From a bacterium (GTDB lineage: Bacteria; Armatimonadota; Fimbriimonadia; Fimbriimonadales; JBAXQP01): a DNA stretch of 5,205 nucleotides. The notes under the pieces were generated by a model that saw only the letters and a list, made by a program, of their open reading frames with translations, searched no databases and had not been told where the DNA came from. Below are positions 1-5,205 of this stretch, piece after piece (the stretch's first letter is position 1; each line of letters starts with the position of its first letter). The translations under genes were made by a program, and so were the position numbers. The stretch is taken from NCBI GenBank assembly GCA_037131655.1, contig JBAXQP010000195.1, positions 1-5,205 on the forward strand, read 5' to 3'.

Positions 1-30
1 ATTATCGATACAATAACGGTACCGCGTTAA
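1..30 (+). CDS. 3' end of an upstream gene, product unknown
   Basis: Reading from base 1 in frame 1 gives nine sense codons (I I D T I T V P R) and a TAA stop at 28-30. The last A of that stop is the first base of the next gene's ATG (TAATG). This arrangement is typical of translationally coupled operon genes, so I take it as the C-terminus of a real upstream gene. Nine residues are too few to assign a function. From its position it probably belongs to the same surface-glycan operon as the glycosyltransferase that follows. An accidental open frame cannot be excluded, because any short stretch may be open by chance. Confidence 0.5.
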   Translation: MIDTITVPR

Positions 31-1091
31 TGCTTCGTGTATTGCACGTAATTCGTCCAAGTGTGGGTGGTATGTTGCGGTCAGTGGAACTGCTGACATC
101 GCATCTTGGCGAGCATAATATCAAGGCCGATATTGCAGACAAAGACCTCATCCCTGCCCGCCCTTCGTTTGGTCAAGATCGCAAGGCTGCTCATCAGCTT
201 CGTTTAATCGCAAAAGATTACGATCTCATTCATGCTCACGGCTATCGCGGGGCATGGGTTGCCGGATGGGCGCTTAATTCAATAAAACCATGGATATGGA
301 CAGCTCATAATTTATATTCAATTCCATCCGGTTCAATAGCGCGTCTATTTATCAATACGATCTTCCATCGTCTTGAACGATCGTCTCGCGCTTGCATCGC
401 TGTCTCAAAGGCTGTCGCCTTATCTCTTGAGAAATCAGGAATTGAAAAGACTAAAATTAATGAGATTTATGGAGGAATCGACTTAAGCGCCTTCGAAAAT
501 GAAACAAAAAAGACAGAGGCCCGTCAAAGTCTGGGAATAGCGGAGATAGCCCCTACTATTGCAGCCGTTGGACGGTTTGCGCCAGAAAAAGGCTTTGATA
601 TAATGCTTCAAGCAATGGAAATATTATGGGACACAGTACCCGACGCGATCGCTTTATTTGCCGGTGATGGGCCTATGCGAGAGGAATTAATGAAGCAAAC
701 CTGCAAGCTATCTAAGCCGGATCAAATACGATTCCTGGGGTTTATCAACCCCCCAGATGATGTTTATGCGGCCGCAGATGTGGTTTGTGTCCCATCTAGG
801 GCTGAAGGCTTAGGGATGACGGCTATCGAAGCGATGGCTTCCTCTCGCCCTGTGGTGGCTTTTAATGTCGGTGGACTTTCTGAAGTCATTTCAAATGAAC
901 GAACCGGCTTGATTGTTGAGCCTAATAATCCGGATGCACTAGCACAATCGTTAGCTCTATTATTAAAGGATCGATCAAAAGCGATGACTTTAGCGCTAGC
1001 TGGACGACAATATGCCTGTCAACAATTTGATATCCGAAGAACAGCATCTGAGACAGCATCCTTGTATCAGAAGGTGATTACAAGTGCGTAG
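30..1091 (+). CDS. Glycosyltransferase family 4 (GT-B fold), retaining
   Basis: Predicted cytoplasmic or membrane-associated enzyme that transfers a sugar from a nucleotide-sugar donor to a glycan or lipid-linked acceptor, with retention of configuration. The 353-residue length is normal for GT4. The N-terminal Rossmann-like half opens with the strand LRVLHVIRPSVGGM (2-15), whose Gly-rich loop is typical, followed by DLIHAHG (65-71) and WTAHN (90-94). The C-terminal donor-binding half has YGGID (147-151), GRFAPEKGFD (181-190) with the expected phosphate-binding R182 and K187, AGDGPMREEL (211-220), and the signature EGLGMTAIE (259-267), an EX7E motif with E259 and E267. GGLSEVI and TGLIVEPNNPDAL follow, as in canonical members. 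No transmembrane helix is visible. The ATG overlaps the preceding TAA and has no strong Shine-Dalgarno sequence of its own, which fits translational coupling. The end overlaps the next gene by 8 bases. Family assignment is firm; donor and acceptor cannot be read from the sequence. Confidence 0.93.
   Translation: MLRVLHVIRPSVGGMLRSVELLTSHLGEHNIKADIADKDLIPARPSFGQDRKAAHQLRLIAKDYDLIHAHGYRGAWVAGWALNSIKPWIWTAHNLYSIPSGSIARLFINTIFHRLERSSRACIAVSKAVALSLEKSGIEKTKINEIYGGIDLSAFENETKKTEARQSLGIAEIAPTIAAVGRFAPEKGFDIMLQAMEILWDTVPDAIALFAGDGPMREELMKQTCKLSKPDQIRFLGFINPPDDVYAAADVVCVPSRAEGLGMTAIEAMASSRPVVAFNVGGLSEVISNERTGLIVEPNNPDALAQSLALLLKDRSKAMTLALAGRQYACQQFDIRRTASETASLYQKVITSA
1069..1077 (+). promoter_or_regulatory. 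Ribosome binding site for the GTG-started membrane protein gene
   Basis: AGAAGGTGA/T lies inside the last codons of the glycosyltransferase gene. The purine-rich AAGGTGAT part ends 6 bases before the GTG at 1084. It is a good anti-16S match and supports the GTG as the true start, giving an 8-base gene overlap. Confidence 0.65.
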
Positions 1092-3072
1092 CCTATTGTG
1101 TCTAATTATTATCATCTTATCCTGCATTGCGAATGCAATCCCTAAGCTAGTGGTTGTTATCGTTCCAGATGCCACCCTAAACGAAGCCTATGAAATCACT
1201 GCGCCCCTCTCTATCGAACGGCAATATTCAATTAGTTGGATTGTTGGACGCACGAGACGCCTTCCTATGCAAATGGAAGGCAATGGCGCTGCCAATATGC
1301 TTACAATCGCCGCCGGTGGTCAGGTTGCAGCTTCAGATGAATTCGAAACAGCCCCTGCAAGGCCAGACTGGGCTTCACAATGGCAATCACTAATCAAGTC
1401 TCATCATGGCATCGATGCTTGGGGACAAATAGGTCAACTTGCTGATATTATTCATTCAAATGGGATAAAAACGGCTGTCATTGGCAACAGCGATCTACCC
1501 TATCACCCTATTCGATACGGGCGATTATTGGCTAGCGATTCTTCAGGGAATGTCGATAATGATATGAGCGCCCTCCCGCCTGCTCAAAATCCTCAATCAC
1601 CTTATGGCCTTCAATCAAACCTATTGACCATAGAAGATAGCTACATAGAAGCCAGCCGACATTGTCAATTCATCGTTATTGAGATAGGCGACATTCTCCG
1701 CGCGGATCGATATGAGCCAATGTGCACTCCAGAACAAGCTCAAATCATGCGAAGGATGGCTGTTATCCGCACAAAACAAATTGTAGACCGACTCCAAGGT
1801 CGTTTCCAGAAGCTAATTCTACTCGCGCCTCAATCAGGCTTTCAACCTGAACGCAATCGAATCTTTCCCCTGATCATTGCAACCAATAAGATCGCTAATT
1901 CAAAAAGCCTCTTGACTTCAAATAATACTCATATTCAAGGATTAATCACGAATTCCGATCTCACCCCAACGATTCTGCAAGCGATGGAATTGAATTTACC
2001 GAAGAATTTGATCGGACAGCCTGCGATCGAAAAACAAAGCTCATACCCGATCCAAACACTCGAAGACCTCAAAGCAAAGTGGGAGTGGCAATCTTCCGCA
2101 TGGACAGCATGGATCGGCTTGTCTCTTTTTTGCACATTTACAATTGTTGCCGGATATTGGCTCTGGCGACGAACTCGTAATATGATTTGGCTTCAAACCG
2201 CTTCTTATCTCTGTATTATGCGTTTGCTGATTCCTGCAATTCTTGATGTCGCCCCCGGAGCGGTATGGTCAAACATCATGATGCTGACAGGCTATTTTAT
2301 CGCTCTCGCCCTTATATTTGCTGGAAAATCACCCGTTCCTTATTGCTTGATTGCACTCATGTTTTTAGTCGATTGGGCTTTAGGTGGTCTAATTTCTGGA
2401 AGAGCTGCTTGGGGTCCTAACCCAGCTCATGGAATTCGATTTTACGGGGTTGGTAATCACTCGGCTGCAGTTGGGCTTGGAGTAATTTTATTAGCAGGAG
2501 CGATGATTTTACGTAGAAACCCATCAGCTCGTTGGATCGTCTTAACTCTTGTTCTAGTGTTTCCATTATTAATGCTCCGCGGAGTAAACGCTTGCATAGC
2601 CCTTGCAGGACTTGCGAGTTTTGTAACGGGATGGTGGCTTTTATTCCCGAGCAAGCTATCCCGCTGGTTAATTGCTATCGCTGCAGTAGCTTTGATGATT
2701 CTATTGATTGCTTTTGCACCTGGCCATATCAGCCGAATAATATCATTAGGATCCGACCCGTTACTTAGAACAGTAATCGGGAAATTTCATACCAATATGA
2801 GAGTTTTATTTTCAGAATGGGGATTGCTTCTCTTAACAGGACTGTTCGCAGCACGTTATTTTGAGTTACGAAGTCCAAAGCCATCCAACTCGGTGCGTTC
2901 TTGGTTAACTGCATGGAATATCGCTTTGCTTGTAGTCTTCCTAATCGAAGATATCGGGGCAATAATGGTAGCGCTAATGCTGATTTTTCGATTTGCCCTG
3001 TCAATTCAGTTGTTTACGCCTTTTTCCGAGCGAATTAAGCATCGACGTGAATTGAATCAAGGGCGCTTGTAG
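1084..3072 (+). CDS. Uncharacterised membrane protein: extracytoplasmic alkaline-phosphatase-like domain plus polytopic C-terminal domain
   Basis: 662 residues from GTG. Residues 1-18 are a signal peptide or anchor (a basic R, then a Leu/Ile-rich core ending in ANA). Residues 20 to about 335 resemble the alkaline phosphatase/phosphopentomutase-like fold: strand plus Asp VVVIVPD (23-29), NGIKTAVIGNSD (126-137), VIEIGDILRAD (198-208), LILLAP (244-249), and a C-terminal ITNSDLTPTIL...NLIGQP block (289-313) like the TSDIAPTIL...G segment of phosphatase and mutase relatives. The usual metal-binding HG and DxxH histidines are not seen, so hydrolase activity is doubtful. From 339 on there are about ten hydrophobic segments (roughly 339-361, 367-390, 393-413, 418-438, 453-477, 483-498, 501-521, 527-546, 575-592, 607-640). 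Basic WRRTRN (361-366) follows the first, placing that loop in the cytoplasm and the N-domain outside. The membrane part carries a polar motif RFYGVGN (452-458) and EDIG (622-625). From memory, predicted membrane proteins of Firmicutes and relatives have a similar RYYGIGNE motif; none has a known function to my knowledge. Coupling to a glycosyltransferase suggests surface glycan work, which is inference. Confidence 0.8.
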   Translation: MRSLLCLIIIILSCIANAIPKLVVVIVPDATLNEAYEITAPLSIERQYSISWIVGRTRRLPMQMEGNGAANMLTIAAGGQVAASDEFETAPARPDWASQWQSLIKSHHGIDAWGQIGQLADIIHSNGIKTAVIGNSDLPYHPIRYGRLLASDSSGNVDNDMSALPPAQNPQSPYGLQSNLLTIEDSYIEASRHCQFIVIEIGDILRADRYEPMCTPEQAQIMRRMAVIRTKQIVDRLQGRFQKLILLAPQSGFQPERNRIFPLIIATNKIANSKSLLTSNNTHIQGLITNSDLTPTILQAMELNLPKNLIGQPAIEKQSSYPIQTLEDLKAKWEWQSSAWTAWIGLSLFCTFTIVAGYWLWRRTRNMIWLQTASYLCIMRLLIPAILDVAPGAVWSNIMMLTGYFIALALIFAGKSPVPYCLIALMFLVDWALGGLISGRAAWGPNPAHGIRFYGVGNHSAAVGLGVILLAGAMILRRNPSARWIVLTLVLVFPLLMLRGVNACIALAGLASFVTGWWLLFPSKLSRWLIAIAAVALMILLIAFAPGHISRIISLGSDPLLRTVIGKFHTNMRVLFSEWGLLLLTGLFAARYFELRSPKPSNSVRSWLTAWNIALLVVFLIEDIGAIMVALMLIFRFALSIQLFTPFSERIKHRRELNQGRL

Positions 3073-3080
3073 ATTGCAAG

Positions 3081-3109
3081 TTGTTTTGAAGGGTAAAATT
3101 TATTATACA
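3081..3109 (+). promoter_or_regulatory. Candidate sigma70-type promoter for the parvulin gene
   Basis: TTGTTT (3081-3086) and TATACA (3104-3109) are separated by 17 bases in an AT-rich stretch just after the preceding stop codon. An overlapping TATTAT (3101-3106) is a closer -10 match but would leave a spacing of 14. Initiation would fall near 3116, giving a leader of about 115 nt. The boxes are only moderate matches (3/6 and 4/6), so this is a plausible call rather than a strong one. Confidence 0.4.
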
Positions 3110-3128
3110 TTTCTAGCTTTGCAAGCGA

Positions 3129-3187
3129 TTTGCCAGTCTAGGCCAAAGTTAGGCTCACAGAATGGCACACACGCTTTGGCGAAGCGT
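3129..3187 (+). promoter_or_regulatory. Structured 5' leader of the parvulin gene with mutually exclusive pairings
   Basis: Three pairings can be drawn. ACGCTT (3171-3176) with AAGCGT (3182-3187) makes a 6-bp hairpin with a 5-nt loop. GCCAAAG (3142-3148) with CTTTGGC (3174-3180) makes a perfect 7-bp helix. TTTGCC (3129-3134) with GGCCAAA (3141-3147) makes a 6-bp helix with one bulged C. The second excludes both others. No known riboswitch class is recognised and the helices are short, so this may be chance. Confidence 0.25.
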
Positions 3188-3217
3188 TTACATAAGCAAA
3201 ATAGCTACATCAATGAA

Positions 3218-3224
3218 GAGGTGA
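3218..3224 (+). promoter_or_regulatory. Ribosome binding site of the parvulin gene
   Basis: GAGGTGA lies 7 bases before the ATG at 3232. It is a strong anti-16S match at ideal spacing and fixes the start, which also begins a well-formed signal peptide. Confidence 0.8.
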
Positions 3225-3231
3225 AAGATAC

Positions 3232-4374
3232 ATGCGTTTGAAGGAATTATTAATGGTACTGGCTGTCGGCGCGGTAGCCTTGGCATTTGCCGTAGAAACA
3301 CCTACACAGCCTACAACACCACAACAGGGCAATGTTACGCCTGCTAAACCACCGGTTGTCAAACCAACACCGCCTACAGGACCCAACATGGCACCTGGCA
3401 TGGGAATGTACGGTCAACCTGAATTACCTGACATCAAAATAAATATCGAAAAGATTGTTCCCTTAACCCCCCCCACTCCGGATACTGTACTAGCAAAGGT
3501 TAACGGCGAAGTAATTTTAGCTAAAGATGTTTTTGCTACCGGTTATGACTGGTTTGTTGGCCCAACACTTGATGAGATGATCCTTTATAAGCTCATCGAT
3601 CAAGAAGCGCGAAAGAACAAAATTAATGTCACCAATGCCGAAATCAAGGCGTTGCTGGAAGAAACCGTCAAAAACAGTCTGAGAATGGTACCTCCTGGTC
3701 GTACTTGGCAGCAGCAACTACAAGCTACGGGAATGCCTGTCTCCCGCTTAAAAGCTAGAGCGAGAGCTCAAGTTCAGTTAAAGAAGATTGTAACTCTGAA
3801 AGTGAACCTCAATGACTTTGTGCACGTTCGCCAAATTCTTATTAAAGCTAAGTTCACTAAAGCTGAAGAAGTTCAAAAGAATGACGATGAAGCTAAAGCT
3901 AAGATCGAATCGATTTTAAAGCAGATCAACGAAGGCATGAAGTTCGAGGACGCCGCAAAAGAGTTTAACGAGGACCCATCCACTAAGGCTACCGGAGGCG
4001 ATCTTTTCTTCCGCGGCAAAATGGAAATGGACCCTGCTTTTGCTGATGTTGCATTCAAGCTAAAAACTGCCGGCGATGTCGGTGGACCTATTAAGACAGT
4101 CCAGGGTTACCATCTCATCCAACTAATCGCCTATGGCAAACAGGCCACCCCAGCAGAAAAGAAGGAACTCATTGATAAAGCAGTCAACCAGATGATGGGT
4201 GAGTATATCTATAATCTTCAGGAGATTGCGAAAATCATCAATAAAGTTGTTCCTGCCATTAAGCCTTCTGCAATGCCCGGCCGTGGCCCGCAGATGGCTC
4301 CATCTCGACCTTCTACAAACCCAACAGTGAGACCTGGTACTAAACCGACTCTCACACCAGTGCCGCCTAAGTAA
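3232..4374 (+). CDS. Secreted parvulin-type peptidyl-prolyl cis-trans isomerase (SurA/PrsA-like foldase) with proline-rich tails
   Basis: Predicted extracytoplasmic chaperone and prolyl isomerase that helps exported proteins fold. Residues 1-20 are a signal peptide (MRLKE, hydrophobic core, AFA before VETP). The protein has no cysteine, so it has no lipobox and is not a PrsA-type lipoprotein. Residues 21 to about 65 are a Pro/Thr-rich linker. A SurA_N-like helical region spans about 84-195 (LAKVNGEVILAKDVF, then LDEMILYKLIDQEARKNKI and a VTNAEI segment). The rotamase domain spans about 196-300: VHVRQILIK (197-205) with catalytic-type H198, FEDAAKEFNEDPSTKATGGDL (238-258), DPAFADVAFKL (267-277), GDVGGPI (281-287) and QGYHLIQL (291-298) with H294. 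The parvulin landmarks are intact, so activity is expected. A helical stretch follows, then a basic Pro-rich tail (about 341-380) without acidic residues. The gene seems to be its own unit: a promoter-like site lies upstream and a hairpin downstream. Family confidence is high; the specific clients are unknown. Confidence 0.92.
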   Translation: MRLKELLMVLAVGAVALAFAVETPTQPTTPQQGNVTPAKPPVVKPTPPTGPNMAPGMGMYGQPELPDIKINIEKIVPLTPPTPDTVLAKVNGEVILAKDVFATGYDWFVGPTLDEMILYKLIDQEARKNKINVTNAEIKALLEETVKNSLRMVPPGRTWQQQLQATGMPVSRLKARARAQVQLKKIVTLKVNLNDFVHVRQILIKAKFTKAEEVQKNDDEAKAKIESILKQINEGMKFEDAAKEFNEDPSTKATGGDLFFRGKMEMDPAFADVAFKLKTAGDVGGPIKTVQGYHLIQLIAYGKQATPAEKKELIDKAVNQMMGEYIYNLQEIAKIINKVVPAIKPSAMPGRGPQMAPSRPSTNPTVRPGTKPTLTPVPPK

Positions 4375-4401
4375 TCTAAATAATCCTTGTGAATAGAACA
4401 T

Positions 4402-4430
4402 AATCGTCCCTCCCTTCCGGAGGGACGATT
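4402..4430 (+). terminator. Perfect 12-bp inverted repeat, likely transcript end of the parvulin gene
   Basis: The arm AATCGTCCCTCC (4402-4413) is perfectly complementary to GGAGGGACGATT (4419-4430), with the 5-nt loop CTTCC. It begins 27 bases after the parvulin stop and is stable and GC-rich. It is not directly followed by a T-run (CCTAGAAGTTG, then a TTTTATAT stretch from 4444), so it is not a textbook intrinsic terminator. It may act without a U-tract, stabilise the 3' end of the mRNA, or work with Rho. Confidence 0.6.
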
Positions 4431-4456
4431 CCTAGAAGTTGTATTTTATATCGTCA

Positions 4457-4487
4457 GCGCATCAGAAGGAGTTTCTGCCTGAGGCGC
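4457..4487 (+). promoter_or_regulatory. Hairpin in the leader of the oxidoreductase gene
   Basis: GCGCATCAG (4457-4465) pairs with CTGAGGCGC (4479-4487) at eight of nine positions, with one A·G mismatch. The 13-nt loop contains an AAGGAG Shine-Dalgarno-like sequence (4466-4471). An alternative 5-bp hairpin CAGAA (4463-4467) with TTCTG (4473-4477) would compete with it. It lies 13 bases before the real ribosome binding site. A regulatory role is possible but unproven. Confidence 0.3.
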
Positions 4488-4500
4488 GAAAATATCTTAT

Positions 4501-4509
4501 GGAGGTGAT
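4501..4509 (+). promoter_or_regulatory. Near-consensus ribosome binding site selecting the GTG start
   Basis: GGAGGTGAT is an almost complete complement of the 16S rRNA 3' end. The GGAGG core ends 7 bases before the GTG at 4513. The nearest in-frame stop upstream is TGA at 4480-4482 and no ATG lies between, so GTG is the well-supported start. Confidence 0.85.
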
Positions 4510-4512
4510 ATA

Positions 4513-5205
4513 GTGTCGAAACGAACATTGAACGTCGGATTGGTAGGTTTTCAGTTTATGGGAAAGGCGCATTCAAACGCCTATCGCCAGGTGGCCCGCT
4601 TCTTCGATATGGATATTGAACCTGTGATGAAAGGGATATGCGGACTAGGTGAAGAAGCTGTCCGATCTGCCGCCCAGAAATATGGATGGGAATCAGGGGA
4701 GACGGATTGGGAGAAATTCGTTGCTCGCGACGATCTCGATGTCATTGACATCGCTGCGCCCAACCATCTTCATGCCCCGATTGCCATCGCTGCAGCGAAA
4801 GCAGGCAAAATCGTCTTGTGCGAAAAGCCGTTGGCTAACACGCTCAAAGAGACCCGCGAGATGGTCAAAGCCGTTGAAGAAGCCGGAGTTCTCCATGGTC
4901 TTTATCATAACTATCGCAAGGTCCCCGCAGTTGCCCTCGCAAAGCAGATTATCAGCGAAGGCAAATTGGGTAAAATTTTCCACTTCCGAGGCACCTATCT
5001 TCAGGATTGGATTGTTGATCCCAATTTCCCATTAGTATGGCGTCTCCAAAAAGAACTGGCCGGTTCAGGCGCGCATGGTGACTTGAATGCGCACATCATC
5101 GACCTTGCCAGATTCCTCGTCGGTGAATTCGATGAAGTTGTTGGCCATATGGAGACATTCATTAAGAAGCGACCGATACTGGCTGAGACTGATGACCGCC
5201 TCGGC
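4513..5205 (+). CDS. Gfo/Idh/MocA family NAD(P)-dependent oxidoreductase, 3' end outside the window
   Basis: Predicted soluble sugar or inositol (or related polyol) dehydrogenase. 231 codons are open from GTG to the edge with no stop; family members usually have about 330-400 residues, so roughly a third is missing. The N-terminal Rossmann fold begins NVGLVGFQFMGKAHSNAY (7-24), with the dinucleotide-binding glycine loop around G9, G12 and G17. DVIDIAAPNHLHAPIAIAAAKAGK is the usual strand and helix leading to CEKPLANT (103-110), whose EKP (E104, K105, P106) is the family signature; the Lys is expected to contact substrate or cofactor. YHNYRKVPA (131-139) and LGKIFHFRG follow. The C-terminal domain shows DPNFPLVWRL and GAHGDLNAHIIDLARFL (186-202), giving D190-x3-H194, the usual catalytic-type pair. 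Substrate cannot be deduced. It follows a hairpin and has its own strong ribosome binding site, so it probably starts a separate unit. Confidence 0.92.
   Translation, partial: MSKRTLNVGLVGFQFMGKAHSNAYRQVARFFDMDIEPVMKGICGLGEEAVRSAAQKYGWESGETDWEKFVARDDLDVIDIAAPNHLHAPIAIAAAKAGKIVLCEKPLANTLKETREMVKAVEEAGVLHGLYHNYRKVPAVALAKQIISEGKLGKIFHFRGTYLQDWIVDPNFPLVWRLQKELAGSGAHGDLNAHIIDLARFLVGEFDEVVGHMETFIKKRPILAETDDRLG

Noticed and set aside
645..652. GCGATCGC, the HIP1 octamer that is very common in many cyanobacterial genomes
   Set aside because: I saw it only once in 5.2 kb. HIP1-rich genomes would normally show several copies, so it does not support a cyanobacterial origin.
3066..3086. CTTG...CAAG stem followed by TTGTTTT as a terminator for the membrane protein gene
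   Set aside because: The stem is only 4 bp and AT-rich, overlaps the stop codon, and the T-rich stretch is better explained as part of the candidate promoter.
3289..3400. Pro/Thr codon repetition as a tandem DNA repeat
   Set aside because: The codons vary and there is no fixed repeat unit; it is low-complexity protein sequence, not a DNA repeat.
3210..3401. 63-codon minus-strand open frame over the parvulin start
   Set aside because: Its Gly/Val-rich translation is the antisense reading of the proline-rich linker and signal peptide.
4123..4401. 92-codon minus-strand open frame over the parvulin 3' end
   Set aside because: It is antisense to a well-supported coding region, rich in Arg, His, Cys and Trp as expected from a reverse-frame artefact, and has no domain signal.
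4439..4452. TTGTATTTTATATC as a -10 region for the oxidoreductase gene
   Set aside because: No acceptable -35 box lies at 16-18 bases upstream; those positions fall in the GC-rich hairpin arm.
4649..5035. 128-codon open frame inside the oxidoreductase gene on the same strand
   Set aside because: It is in another frame of a gene with clear Gfo/Idh/MocA motifs, its translation is Ser/Arg-rich without recognisable domains, and no ribosome binding site supports it.

Overview
The window is bacterial chromosomal DNA with four recognisable genes, all on the + strand, plus the last ten codons (counting the stop) of a fifth. Genes are closely spaced and use ATG or GTG starts, mostly with good Shine-Dalgarno sequences. 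By eye, G+C content is moderate, in the mid-40s to about 50 percent. The lineage cannot be fixed from the sequence. The gene content (an alkaline-phosphatase-like polytopic membrane protein, a Cys-free parvulin with a non-lipidated signal peptide, a sugar-type Gfo/Idh/MocA oxidoreductase) would suit an environmental bacterium, possibly of an under-sampled phylum such as Armatimonadota, but that is a weak inference. There is no phage, insertion sequence, CRISPR, tRNA or rRNA signal.

Positions 1-3072 look like one operon of at least three genes. An upstream frame ends at a TAA that shares a base with the ATG of a family-4 glycosyltransferase (30-1091). The end of that gene overlaps by 8 bases a GTG-started, 662-residue membrane protein (1084-3072). 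This protein has a signal peptide, a degenerate extracytoplasmic alkaline-phosphatase-like domain and about ten transmembrane helices. The tight coupling suggests a shared job in making, modifying or exporting a cell-surface glycan or glycolipid. The membrane protein is the least understood gene here and the best candidate for new biology.

Positions 3073-3231 are a gap holding a plausible sigma70-type promoter and a leader of about 115 nt that can fold in competing ways. It precedes a secreted SurA/PrsA-type parvulin peptidyl-prolyl isomerase (3232-4374) whose foldase core is flanked by proline-rich tails. A perfect 12-bp inverted repeat (4402-4430) follows this gene and probably marks its transcript end, although no U-tract follows it.

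Positions 4431-4512 hold a second hairpin-forming leader and a near-consensus ribosome binding site. They lead into a Gfo/Idh/MocA family NAD(P)-dependent oxidoreductase that starts at GTG 4513 and runs off the window with 231 codons visible. The parvulin and the oxidoreductase look like separate transcription units with no clear functional link to the upstream operon.
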